Shown here: one piece after another, positions 1 through 8,162 of the stretch
Position numbering within the stretch: the stretch's first letter is position 1
Layout: each line of letters begins with the position of its first letter
Assembly (NCBI RefSeq): GCF_023544865.1
Contig: NZ_JAMJFX010000003.1
Coordinates: forward strand, 1-64,000
DNA length: 64,000 nucleotides
From: Phaeovulum molybdatiresistens
Lineage (GTDB): Bacteria; Pseudomonadota; Alphaproteobacteria; Rhodobacterales; Rhodobacteraceae
Direction of reading: 5' to 3'
Notes under the pieces: generated by a model
What the model was told of the DNA's origin: nothing
What the model saw: the letters and a program-made list of their open reading frames with translations, nothing else
Database searches by the model: none
Made by a program: the position numbers and the translations under genes

Positions 1-59
1 GCGCGGCCGAACTCCTTCTTTTTCGTGTTTGACAACAAGAGGTGTCTCGGAAAGTGAGC

Positions 60-1100
60 TTACGCTGCCGCGGCTTCCGCAGCGTCCTCCCGGGTGAAGC
101 GGAAGTCTGTACCGTCCGTCCACATGCGGTGTAGAACAACCCCGATCCGCCGGGCGAGCGCCACGGTGGCGCGCTTCTTCCCGCGCAGCTTTGCAACGTT
201 CAGCGCCCATGCGGTCAGCCAGTTCTTGCGCCCGCGGTGCAGCATGACCGTCGCTGCCTGGTACAGCGCCGTGCGCAATCCGACATCTCCGGCCCGAGAG
301 ACTTCGCCAATGATGTCGCGCTCGCCTGACTGTTCACGTCGCGGGGTCAACCCAACCCACGGACCGACGTCCTTGGACGATCGGAACCGCTCCGGGTCAT
401 CAATGGCCGCCTTGACGGTGAGGGCCACGACGGGGCCGACCCCGGGCATCGTCATGAGCGTATGACAGACTGGGTCCTCCTTGGCGTGATCGCGAAAAGT
501 CTTCTCCAGGCCGGCCAGTTCCCGCCGCAAAGCCTGTCGTGAGGCGAGGACCGGGTTTGCCGCTGCTTCCAGCATGGGATTGCCCTCGGCCAGTTCTCGC
601 ACCCGCGCCTCAAGGCGGCCCTTCGCAACACGATCCATCTTCAGCCCGAAGTTGCGCAGCACATCACGGATAGACAGCTCGAGATTTATCGTTGCCTGCT
701 GGACGGCTTTACGCGCAGACAGCAGCGCACGCATCTCCTGCGCCGACATCGACTTGCAATGGACGGATCTGAACCTTCCCATCTGCAGAAGCCGGGCGAT
801 CCCTTCAGCATCCCGCCGATCTGTCTTGATCGGCATCGCCTTGAGGGCGCCCTTCACCTGCCGCGTCTCCATCAGCACCGTGGCAAAGCCTGCATCGGTC
901 AGGTGTCGATAAAGCCATTGCGAGAGGGGGCCGGCTTCTAGACCAACTGCAACAACGTCACCCGGCATCGCCTTCAGCGTCGCAACGAGGTCCTCCGGTT
1001 CGCTGACGGCGGTCGTTTCCTTGACGGTTTTGCCCTGCGCGCGCACCGTGCAGATCGCAGTGCTTGCGAGAGAGACATCCAGTCCGATATAAGTTTTCAT
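60..1100 (-). CDS. IS110-family transposase (DEDD recombinase)
   Basis: 346-residue transposase that would catalyse RNA-guided, site-specific insertion of its own element. The N-terminal RuvC-like DEDD domain has acidic residues at about D8 (GLDVS), E55 (GLEAG), D94 and D97 (KTDRRDAEG). A coiled-coil stretch follows at roughly 120-200. The C-terminal Transposase_20 domain begins at about 213 with TMPGVGPVVA and holds the presumed nucleophilic serine, S268 (GEVSRAG). All these positions are present and no frameshift is visible, so the protein looks functional. The ATG at 1100 follows the purine-rich stretch AAAGAAAGGG. The start lies inside one arm of a 13-bp inverted repeat. Family assignment is secure; activity is inferred. 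Confidence 0.95.
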   Translation of the reverse strand: MKTYIGLDVSLASTAICTVRAQGKTVKETTAVSEPEDLVATLKAMPGDVVAVGLEAGPLSQWLYRHLTDAGFATVLMETRQVKGALKAMPIKTDRRDAEGIARLLQMGRFRSVHCKSMSAQEMRALLSARKAVQQATINLELSIRDVLRNFGLKMDRVAKGRLEARVRELAEGNPMLEAAANPVLASRQALRRELAGLEKTFRDHAKEDPVCHTLMTMPGVGPVVALTVKAAIDDPERFRSSKDVGPWVGLTPRREQSGERDIIGEVSRAGDVGLRTALYQAATVMLHRGRKNWLTAWALNVAKLRGKKRATVALARRIGVVLHRMWTDGTDFRFTREDAAEAAAA

Positions 1101-1190
1101 GTCGTTGCCCTTTCTTTGTCAGATATCTTGAGGCGCGCCTCACAGCACGACCTCGTAGACACGCCGCACAGCGTGCCAAGGGCAACGACA
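1100..1190. repeat. 13-bp perfect inverted repeat reaching the transposase start codon
   Basis: TGTCGTTGCCCTT at 1100-1112 is repeated as its exact reverse complement AAGGGCAACGACA at 1178-1190, with 65 bases between. On the transcript of the leftward transposase gene, the second arm covers the GGGC ribosome-binding stretch and the A of the ATG. Pairing would hide the translation start. Confidence 0.85.
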
Positions 1191-1253
1191 CCTCACATCA
1201 AACGGTCGATCAACTCACAACGACGCCATTCGGGTCGAGCCCTGTTACGGCAT
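1101..1253 (-). ncRNA. candidate IS110 bridge-RNA region
   Basis: Non-coding leader of the IS110 transposase gene. IS110-group elements are known to encode a structured guide (bridge) RNA in the non-coding end upstream of the recombinase gene. This stretch has the right place and size. It contains a perfect 13-bp inverted repeat (1100-1112 and 1178-1190), a 12-bp palindrome GAGGCGCGCCTC at 1130-1141 and the palindrome AGATATCT at 1121-1128. I could not match loop sequences to target and donor because the element ends are not defined. The RNA is an inference from position and structure. Confidence 0.35.
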
Positions 1254-1706
1254 CTCCGAGACATCTTCCCCGATCAGCACCTTCTGTTTGCCCGCATGTT
1301 CTGGCAGGTCCTCGGGCTCGAGAACCACCTCGACCCGCTCAAGATGAGGCGGAAAGCCTTTGCGCGGCCGAGCTGCCCGCGTCTCGCCCGAAGCACGGCC
1401 TTTGCCAACCTGCGCCCGCAGGGCGGCAATCCCGGTCTCTATCTCCTCGTAGACGAAGGATTGCTGCGCCTCCTTGTCAGCACTGATCGCAGGGGCGCTC
1501 AGCTTCTCGGAGCGACGCCCAAACCGGGCGCGATCATAGGCCTTCAGGATCTGCATCAGGCGCTTGATCCGCGCAGCGGCATCGAGGTTGCGGGCCTTCA
1601 GCGCCGCATTCTCATCCTCCAGCACGGTCGTCTTCTCCGCCATGGCGCGGACCATGGCCTTGAGCAGGTCCATGTCATCGGGCAGGGAAAGATCATCGGT
1701 GCGCAT
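1245..1706 (-). pseudogene. tnpC: IS66 transposase TnpC, truncated N-terminal fragment
   Basis: 153-residue open frame matching only the beginning of IS66 TnpC, which is normally about 500 residues. It has the helical leucine-zipper-like segment (about 20-65), the conserved RFGRRSEKL motif at about 79-87, and the acidic stretch leading to VLIGEDVSE. After this the frame diverges within a few bases and ends at a TAA, where the IS110 element begins. The zinc-finger and catalytic DDE regions are missing, so it cannot work as a transposase. The rest may lie to the left of the window or be deleted. Confidence 0.9.
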
Positions 1707-1791
1707 ACCGCAAAGGCTAGCACATCCCGCTGGGGCATGCCTCGGCTGATCGACATTCCGGGTCGGGGTGATTCACTTTGCCGCTGGCCGA

Positions 1792-2136
1792 TTAACCAGA
1801 AAATACAGGGGATTTCACCACCACGGGCCGCACCCGTTTCCAGTCCAGACCCTCAAGCAACGCCGCGAGCTGGGCGTGGTTGAGCTGCACCCGGACAGGC
1901 CCGATCCGCGGCCAGCAAAACGAGGACTTCTCCAGCCGCGTCGCAAACAGGCACACCCCGCTGCCATCCCACCAGACGATCTTCACCCGGTCCGCCCGCT
2001 TCGTCCGGAACACGTAAAGCGCGCAACTGAATGGGTCGCTGCCGGCATCGCGCACCAGCGACAGCGGGCTGTCGGGCCCCTTCCGGAAGTCCACAGGTTC
2101 GCTGGCCAGATAGACCTTCACGCCCGACGGCATCAT
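1792..2136 (-). CDS. tnpB: IS66 family accessory protein TnpB
   Basis: About 114 residues, full length for IS66 TnpB (Orf2). It carries the family pattern PSGVKVYLA, DFRKG, LYVFRTKRADRVKIVWWDG and the late CWPRIG motif. The start is taken as the ATG at 2136 because its ATG overlaps the tnpA stop (ATGA), the usual IS66 arrangement; an in-frame ATG at 2154 is less likely. TnpB is needed for IS66 transposition but its biochemical role is not well defined. It would only help transposition if an intact TnpC were supplied from elsewhere. Confidence 0.9.
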   Translation of the reverse strand: MMPSGVKVYLASEPVDFRKGPDSPLSLVRDAGSDPFSCALYVFRTKRADRVKIVWWDGSGVCLFATRLEKSSFCWPRIGPVRVQLNHAQLAALLEGLDWKRVRPVVVKSPVFSG

Positions 2137-2504
2137 GCCGAGCGCACCGCACACAGGATCCGGCGCAGCGCAGCCTCGCTGACGTCGGCACCGACGCGGA
2201 TCAACACCTCACCGACCACGATCTCCACCATGGGGGTTGGTGTGCCCGACGTGATGTCCGCGTCCTGCTTCTTGAGGAAGGCTTTGCGCCAGCCGAACAA
2301 CTGCGGCGGCGAAATCCCCAGGCGGCGTGCCAGCGCCGAAACGTTTACGCCCGGCTCAAGCGCCGCCGCAACCGCTTGCGCCTTGAACTCATCCGACCAC
2401 CGACGGCGTTCCCCAACCGGAGCACCATCGAAACGCTCGATCACGGCCTCGACCAACTGAAAGCTGCCAGTCGCAGGCATAGGCGTAGAACTAGTCGTAG
2501 ACAT
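2133..2504 (-). CDS. tnpA: IS66 family accessory protein TnpA (helix-turn-helix)
   Basis: About 123 residues, the IS66 Orf1 protein. It has an IS3-orfA-like helix-turn-helix: RRRWSDEFKAQAV followed by VSALARRLGISPPQLFGWRK. The start at 2504 is preferred over the longer frame beginning at 2534 because GAGG lies about 10 bases upstream. The stop overlaps the tnpB start by four bases, suggesting coupled translation. It probably binds the element ends. Intact, but stranded in a broken element. Confidence 0.9.
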   Translation of the reverse strand: MSTTSSTPMPATGSFQLVEAVIERFDGAPVGERRRWSDEFKAQAVAAALEPGVNVSALARRLGISPPQLFGWRKAFLKKQDADITSGTPTPMVEIVVGEVLIRVGADVSEAALRRILCAVRSA

Positions 2505-2596
2505 GAAACCTCGGCGCCAGACCAACGCCACCAACCTATCCCAGATCGGACACGCCGCTAACCCACGGGGTCTCCTTGCCGCTTACAAAGGAGCGG

Positions 2597-3628
2597 CTAG
2601 GACTTTGCTTTTACCGCATCGCGATAAGCTGCATCCATTGCCTGGAAAGACCCAAACCTGTCAAATCGGTCTAACCTGTAATCTGGGACCAAAGGATTTT
2701 CGGAGAAACGATGGACCATGTTTGCTGTGCCGTTTACATCTTCGACGTCAAAAAGCCGTTCTGGCAGATGCTCCAGCAGCCATTCACTGCCCCTGGTGCG
2801 CGTCGCTACTACTGAAACACCGGCTGCCATCGCTTCCAGTGTGGCGAGGCCAAAAGATTCCGCGCGTGAGGCTGAAACATATAGATCAAGTCCAGCTACA
2901 AGTTGGGCGGCATCAGGCCGGAACCCCATGAAATGTACATTGTCAAGTCCTGAGGCCAGCTTTCGCAACTGTAACTCTTCCGAGCCTTCACCAAACAACA
3001 GTAGGTGGATGTTCTTCTTGCCCAAGATCCGCTGCGCTTCGATCAGGACATCAATACCCTTGTCACTGTGTAGGCGACCGACGGAGCCAACGAGTTTTGT
3101 GCCGGGTTTCAGGTACAACATCTTCATCAGACGGGCGCGCATTTCATCGGCGGGTTTGAAGGTGGTTTGTTTTAGGAAATTGGGCACCAGCCAAGCTTTT
3201 CCCTGATAGTTGGTGGGAATGTCTCGAAGCTGCCAAGGTGCCACGGCGATCACACCATCCAATCCAGCATGCTGGGCCGCAAAAAAACGGATGTGAAGGT
3301 GCCCCAGCTTTATCGAATCGGGAAAGGCATTAGCAACCGCGCGACAGGCTGGACCCAGATGCGCATGAACCACGTCGGGCACCCCATCTACGACTCTCCC
3401 GACAGCCGCTCGTAATTCCCGCGTATTGCTCTGATCCGACACAAATGCATAACGGACTACCGGGTTCAGTTGCCGCCGATAGAAGGATGGCGATAAATGT
3501 GGCCCAGCCATGAAGATCATGCCGATATCGTGGTTTGCGGACAGGCCGTTGGCATATTCAGCAGCCGTAATCTCGCTGCCGCTCCATTTGTCAGACATGC
3601 AGACGTGGACGATTCGAAGGCGTGTCAT
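2597..3628 (-). CDS. glycosyltransferase family 4-like protein
   Basis: 343-residue GT-B fold glycosyltransferase. The N-terminal half begins with RLRIVHVCMSDKWSGSE, typical of GT4 acceptor domains. The C-terminal half has a Glycos_transf_1 signature: VGSVGRLHSDKGIDVLIEA, LLLFGEGSEE and the E-x7-E motif in ESFGLATLE. It probably transfers a sugar from a nucleotide donor to a growing surface glycan on the cytoplasmic side. The ATG at 3628 overlaps the stop of the Stealth gene (ATGA), so the two are probably translationally coupled. The gene is visibly richer in A and T than most of the window, which suggests transfer. Its stop lies about 11 bases from the IS66 end. Donor and acceptor are not predictable. 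Confidence 0.9.
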   Translation of the reverse strand: MTRLRIVHVCMSDKWSGSEITAAEYANGLSANHDIGMIFMAGPHLSPSFYRRQLNPVVRYAFVSDQSNTRELRAAVGRVVDGVPDVVHAHLGPACRAVANAFPDSIKLGHLHIRFFAAQHAGLDGVIAVAPWQLRDIPTNYQGKAWLVPNFLKQTTFKPADEMRARLMKMLYLKPGTKLVGSVGRLHSDKGIDVLIEAQRILGKKNIHLLLFGEGSEELQLRKLASGLDNVHFMGFRPDAAQLVAGLDLYVSASRAESFGLATLEAMAAGVSVVATRTRGSEWLLEHLPERLFDVEDVNGTANMVHRFSENPLVPDYRLDRFDRFGSFQAMDAAYRDAVKAKS

Positions 3629-5196
3629 TGATCGTTTTCCCAGGGCGCGGGACGTGAGAACTTTCTGCTCATGAAGGTGGTGAACAAGCCACCGTTCTGG
3701 ATGCTTTTGTCGCTGTCCGCATCGTTTATGCAAAGGCTTTTCGTCGTGGTGTCGCGCAGCAGGCGCTCCATGATGTTGGGGAAGGCCTGGTCCCCCAGAC
3801 TGATGCGCGTCGAGGGCAGTCCAGCCAGCGTCGCCTGACCCGTCAGATAGGCAAAGACCGGGTGAAAGAATGACGCAGGCGACACATCCTCATGCGACCG
3901 GAAACGCGTCCGCGACGTTTGCGCCATGACAGCGGGGTAGTCCTGCCAGATCTGTTCCATCACCGATTTCCGCATTGCGAAGGGTACATGAAGATGATGG
4001 GCGTAAAGTGTTGCCCCGAACCGTTCGATCATCAGCCGGTTCACATTCAGGGCCGCCGCGCGCCACGCCGGGGTCGAGGCCAGCGGCTCGCCATATATGT
4101 TGGGCAGATCTTCCATGAAGATCCGGGCGTTGCCGCCGAAGTCAAAGAAGTCCGCCGCCCGGCACTTGTTCCAGAACATGAGGTCATCGTTCATGTACAG
4201 GAAATGCTCGGCCAGTCCCGAGATGCGGTGCAGGTTCGCCTCGATCGCGTGAGAGTTGAACACTGGCAGCCAGCTCTGGTCGGGAAAGATCTCCCGGTGC
4301 GAGATGATGGTGATCCGGTCACTGTTGCGGTCTAGCCAGTGCGGCACCTGATCATCGGTGACCAGATAGATGTTGCGGATAAACCGGCCGAAGCAGTGCA
4401 CCGAGCGCAGCGCATAGCGCAGTTCTTCCCGGTCGCGAAAGCGCGAGTCGGCGTTGCTGTCCGCATGGTGGGATTGGGGCTTGGGAGAATGCGCCTGCCG
4501 TTTGGCGCGCCACGCAGGGTCTGCACCGTCAACCCAAGTTAAGACCAGGTCGACCGGGAAAGGCACGACCGCATTCGCTGCCTCGGGAAGACGAAGGGAG
4601 TCAGCGAAGGAAACATTAAACTCAGTATCTCCTTGAAGAAAATACTGACCCGCTGCCAGCGGTGTACGTTCCTGATAGAGCCGGGCTACTGACGATACCA
4701 GGTTATTGCGAGTATGAGTGTATATCCTTTGTTCATCAGATAGCCACGGATCCAACGCATACTGTTCCGTGCCTAGCCTGTTCTCTCCGTCTATAAAATA
4801 AAAAGGTTTCAGCGCACGGTGATCGGAGGGATCAGCCTCCGGGGCAAGTGTCGCTCTAACATCGCCATGCTGAAAGGTGGCAAGCGTCGAGAACAGGCGA
4901 TTGCGGTCAGCATGTTTATAGCAGATCAGTTGGATGGCTGCGTTGGGTGAAAATATCGTACGGATGGCGCATCCGTTCGAACAAAAATGCCTAACCAATG
5001 CCTCTTGAACCGGGACCATGTCATATCCGTGATCAATCCCGTACCGTTGCGAGGGGCCGAAGCGCTCTGCGGTCTTGCCTGCAATGTTGCGATTTTTCGC
5101 AAACCGCCACAGCGCCATCAGCGCGGGCGAAGACTGGACAATCCGGCGAAGCAGGGGGATGCGTTTCAAACGGTCGATCATCAATTCAACTTTCAT
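3625..5196 (-). CDS. Stealth-family capsular polysaccharide phosphotransferase
   Basis: About 523 residues. The Stealth family transfers hexose-1-phosphate to build phosphodiester-linked capsule polymers and is related to the eukaryotic GlcNAc-1-phosphotransferase. Conserved regions are seen in order: CR1 (VDLVLTWVDGADPAW, about residue 215), CR2 (RFRDREELRYALRS then IYLVTDDQVPHWL), a block with FLYMNDDLMF, CR3 around the HHLHVPFAMRK stretch, and a CR4-like stretch near RFRSHEDVSPASFF. The N-terminal ~45 residues resemble those of the next gene upstream (see findings). Start choice is weak: no clear Shine-Dalgarno precedes the ATG at 5196, and an in-frame ATG at 5181 is possible. Probably co-transcribed with the genes on either side. 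Confidence 0.88.
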   Translation of the reverse strand: MKVELMIDRLKRIPLLRRIVQSSPALMALWRFAKNRNIAGKTAERFGPSQRYGIDHGYDMVPVQEALVRHFCSNGCAIRTIFSPNAAIQLICYKHADRNRLFSTLATFQHGDVRATLAPEADPSDHRALKPFYFIDGENRLGTEQYALDPWLSDEQRIYTHTRNNLVSSVARLYQERTPLAAGQYFLQGDTEFNVSFADSLRLPEAANAVVPFPVDLVLTWVDGADPAWRAKRQAHSPKPQSHHADSNADSRFRDREELRYALRSVHCFGRFIRNIYLVTDDQVPHWLDRNSDRITIISHREIFPDQSWLPVFNSHAIEANLHRISGLAEHFLYMNDDLMFWNKCRAADFFDFGGNARIFMEDLPNIYGEPLASTPAWRAAALNVNRLMIERFGATLYAHHLHVPFAMRKSVMEQIWQDYPAVMAQTSRTRFRSHEDVSPASFFHPVFAYLTGQATLAGLPSTRISLGDQAFPNIMERLLRDTTTKSLCINDADSDKSIQNGGLFTTFMSRKFSRPAPWENDQ

Positions 5197-5334
5197 CAAG
5201 CGGCGCGCGGCGCGAAAGATCCGTGCCCGCGCGCGGCGACAAGGTCAAGCGCCCGGCGCAGGATAGCCACCCGGGATAGGCTGTGGACAGGCCCCGCGTT
5301 TGGCCGACAACCGCCTTTGGCTGAATTTCGCCTT

Positions 5335-8118
5335 TCAGCCTTGGTTGCCTGCGGCGCCCCGCGTCGAAGACGCCTGCGCCTCGTGATCTGGACGCAAGTC
5401 CGCATTGACGGAAAACTGCACCCCGGTGGGCAGATCAAGCGCCAGGATTGCCTCATGGATCCGCTTGCAGCAGTTTCCGTCACGGTGGGGGAATGTCTGG
5501 TGGCGGCGCTGGGCGTAAAAGGCAGGCTCATCACCTGAAAGGGCGCATTCCGCAGCGCTCAGGACGGCATCCGCGGTGGTGCAGACGGGGCCAAAGCCAT
5601 CCCGGCGATAGTCGAAATAACCACGTTTCCAGACGTGTGCAGCGCCAAAGAAATCCCCTTCATCAAACTGGAAATAGATGATCGGACGGTCAAGATAGGC
5701 GGCGTCAAAGGCGATCGAGGAATAATCGGTCATCAGCGCCGCACTATTGCTCAAAAGCTCTTGGTAAGACCCGCCCTGCCGCGGATCGAAGATGCGCACA
5801 TGGTCGGGGATGTCGAATTCATCCAGATAGATCAGGAATTCGGGGTGCAGACACAGTACCACTTGTGCCCCGTGCCGTTCGGAAATCTGCGCAAGCTCGG
5901 GGTGCGATAGAACAGCCTGCCAATGCCGTGCGAAATCCGTCTGCCGGAAATCGGCAATCTTGGCCCGGACCGAGCTCTGGCGCCGGGTTGAATCGGTCAG
6001 TGAATAGCGCCAGGTCGGTGCGATTGTCAGAAAGCGGTCCGTTCTGGGGGTTGTTAAAAGACTATCGTGACGGGCCATTCCGGTCAGCACCACCTCTTTG
6101 TCCGAAAGGATATAGGGCCCGTGCGGATCGGTGATCGCGGCATGTTCCGCGCGCGAGGATGTCGTGATGACAGAGAATTTGAGTTCATTAAGCCATCGCG
6201 ACAGATCGTTATGAATTACCCCGTGCTGCAAAAAGACAAGCTTGAACCGCGATGCGCCCAGCAATCTGCGAGCGCTGGAAATCAGGTGCATGTCGGAATG
6301 TGAGGAAATCAGATATTTCGCATTCACCAATGCGGCCGCAAAATCATCGGTATCAAAGGCAAGCAGGCGAAAGCCCTCGGCCCGAAGCCTTTGCCAGTCG
6401 GGTGACTCTGGCGACAGCGCGAACCAGGCATCCTGCGCGGCCCCGATCGACATCAGGTAGCGGTACAGATGTTCCGCATTGTCGTCTGCGCGGTTGTCCC
6501 GATCCATCAGGACCCAACAATCCGCGAACCGGTCCCGTGCCTCGTCTGACACGGCCGCCGCGTAAATCCGACGCATTTCCGGGTCAAGCTGGGTTGCGTC
6601 AAAAGGCCTTGGCGCCAGAATCTTGCGCAGTGCTGCGTGCGATACCCGCTCGCCGATACGCACGCCGCGCGGGCCGACAAGGGTTGCCTTCGTGTCGCCC
6701 GCGCGCACGGTCAGTTCATCCCCGGCCTGCATCCGCACCCAGAACCGATGTTCGGTGAAAAACCGATCCCCCATGAATTCCGAAGATTTTTGCGACTTGT
6801 GCCGGGGGGGCACTTCGGTGCTGTTCACAAGGACGGTGACGGGGCGGATCTGGCCCGGCGCATCGACATAGGCCAGTTGCACCAGCGATTTCGCGGTGTC
6901 GAAGTCGCGGATGTAGACGCGCATTGCCGCGCGCGTGGTGTTCTTGAACCGCGCCAGAAGGCCGATCCGGATTTCCTCGGTCACCCCGGCAAGCGCAAAG
7001 CGCAGGACCGTGTCGGTTTCGATGAAATCCATCGCCTGCGCCATCAGGTCCAGAAATCTGTCTTTCTCCTCGGCAGACAGGATGTCGGCGCGTTCGGAAT
7101 GGTTCAGCAGATGCCTGATTTTCCAGGTCAGTTCATAAAGGGCGGTGCGCTGCAGAAAGGGCGGCACATGGCCCCGGGCCTGGGTCGCATGACGCATCAG
7201 GTCGATCACGCCATGTTCGATCTGATCCAGAAACCAGCCCGGGTGTTGCACCGAACCATCCAGAAGCGAGCCTTTCTTCGCGCGCTTGCGATAAAAATAG
7301 CTCGCATCGGGCAGAATGCGGATCTTGCCCTGCCCCGCCGCAAGCAGAAACCGCCCGGTGAAGTGCACATCTTCGAACCCCGGCTTGACGCGCCGGTCAA
7401 AGGTCAGCCCGGCGCGGGTGATGATGTCGCGCCGCAGCCAGGCATGCGCCACGGACAACTGGACATAATCGTCCATCTTGTCCAGCGACACATCCCGTTC
7501 CCCCCGCTGAAACCGATAGCGCAGCGGATGCTGATCGGCGAAGCGGCTGCCCGCTTCATGGTGGAAAATCAGGTTGTTGTTGATCGCCACCAGATCCAGC
7601 GCCGCGCCGGCCACCGCCTTGCGCGCCAGCCGCAGGTAGTTCGGCGACAGGAAATCATCGGGGTCGGGAAAGGCGATCCAATCGCCGGTGGCAAGGGCCA
7701 GCCCCGCATTGCGCGCCGCCGAAAGGCCCTGATTTTCCTGCTCGACGCAGCGGAACAGATCGGGGCGCCGCTTCACCCAGCGCCGGATGATCGCGCCCGT
7801 GCCGTCGGTGGACCCGTCATTGACAAGGATCACCTCAAGGTCCGCCAGACTTCCTTCCAGGGACAGGACGCTTCGGATGAAATCGGGCAGATAATCCTCG
7901 ACGTTGTAGCACGAGACGACCATTGAAAACCGCTGCCGCCGTGAAAACCGCTGGGCGATTTCAAAGCGCAGATCCTCGTTCTTCGACAGCCGCCACAGCG
8001 ACAACAGCATGGGTGAGGACCGGACAATGCGCTGTGCAATTTTTTTCAGCAAGTTCAGGGTCTTTCCAATAGCTTTGTCTTTGGTTTCACGATGCGGGGT
8101 CGTCTGGCGTTGTGTCAA
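5335..8118 (-). CDS. two-domain GT2 glycosyltransferase / CDP-glycerol glycerophosphotransferase
   Basis: 927 residues. After a short N-terminal leader comes a GT-A family 2 domain (about 65-300) with SMVVSCYNVEDYLPDF, VNDGSTDGT and the metal-binding FPDPDDF. A linker of unknown role (about 300-530) precedes a Glyphos_transf (TagB/TagF-like) domain (about 540-900) with KLVFLQHGVIHND, LCLHPEF, LMTDYSSIAFDAAYLDRPIIYFQ. It probably adds a sugar and then a polyol phosphate to a surface polymer. The start assigned here is a TTG at 8118 without a good ribosome-binding site, so the true start may differ by some residues. The Stealth gene follows after 135 bases of DNA with no clear terminator. No CDP-glycerol synthesis gene is visible in the window. 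Confidence 0.85.
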   Translation of the reverse strand: MTQRQTTPHRETKDKAIGKTLNLLKKIAQRIVRSSPMLLSLWRLSKNEDLRFEIAQRFSRRQRFSMVVSCYNVEDYLPDFIRSVLSLEGSLADLEVILVNDGSTDGTGAIIRRWVKRRPDLFRCVEQENQGLSAARNAGLALATGDWIAFPDPDDFLSPNYLRLARKAVAGAALDLVAINNNLIFHHEAGSRFADQHPLRYRFQRGERDVSLDKMDDYVQLSVAHAWLRRDIITRAGLTFDRRVKPGFEDVHFTGRFLLAAGQGKIRILPDASYFYRKRAKKGSLLDGSVQHPGWFLDQIEHGVIDLMRHATQARGHVPPFLQRTALYELTWKIRHLLNHSERADILSAEEKDRFLDLMAQAMDFIETDTVLRFALAGVTEEIRIGLLARFKNTTRAAMRVYIRDFDTAKSLVQLAYVDAPGQIRPVTVLVNSTEVPPRHKSQKSSEFMGDRFFTEHRFWVRMQAGDELTVRAGDTKATLVGPRGVRIGERVSHAALRKILAPRPFDATQLDPEMRRIYAAAVSDEARDRFADCWVLMDRDNRADDNAEHLYRYLMSIGAAQDAWFALSPESPDWQRLRAEGFRLLAFDTDDFAAALVNAKYLISSHSDMHLISSARRLLGASRFKLVFLQHGVIHNDLSRWLNELKFSVITTSSRAEHAAITDPHGPYILSDKEVVLTGMARHDSLLTTPRTDRFLTIAPTWRYSLTDSTRRQSSVRAKIADFRQTDFARHWQAVLSHPELAQISERHGAQVVLCLHPEFLIYLDEFDIPDHVRIFDPRQGGSYQELLSNSAALMTDYSSIAFDAAYLDRPIIYFQFDEGDFFGAAHVWKRGYFDYRRDGFGPVCTTADAVLSAAECALSGDEPAFYAQRRHQTFPHRDGNCCKRIHEAILALDLPTGVQFSVNADLRPDHEAQASSTRGAAGNQG

Positions 8119-8162
8119 TGCGTTGGTGCGACTTGATCCTAGCCTGGCAGCGCCAGCAGGAG

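Larger units (their letters stand above)
1..1253 (-). mobile_element. IS110-family insertion sequence (boundaries approximate)
   Basis: One transposase gene read leftward, with about 150 non-coding bases upstream of it and about 60 downstream. The right boundary is placed near 1253, where the IS66 TnpC reading frame stops matching its family directly after the conserved residues EDVSE. The left boundary may lie at or beyond the window edge and was not resolved. IS110 elements usually lack terminal inverted repeats and target duplications, so ends cannot be read from the sequence alone. The element seems to have inserted into IS66 tnpC, or it marks a deletion junction. Confidence 0.7.
1254..2586 (-). 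mobile_element. IS66-family element, left part missing
   Basis: Three genes in the canonical leftward order tnpA-tnpB-tnpC, with tnpC cut off by the IS110 junction. The preserved outer end is at about 2586, where the leftward strand reads GTAAGCGGCAAGG; GTAAGC is the usual start of IS66 terminal repeats. The opposite terminal repeat was not found inside the window. The element lies directly downstream of a polysaccharide gene whose stop codon is only about 11 bases from the IS end. Confidence 0.85.

Noticed and set aside
42..51. GTGTCTCGGA near the left edge, resembling the IS66 tnpC break-point sequence
   Set aside because: It is on the opposite strand and only about nine bases match; likely chance, and it cannot define the IS110 end.
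5200..5334. 135-base gap between the Stealth and GT2/glycerophosphotransferase genes as a possible small gene or promoter
   Set aside because: No supported open frame, promoter boxes or terminator; some G/C-rich inverted stretches only.
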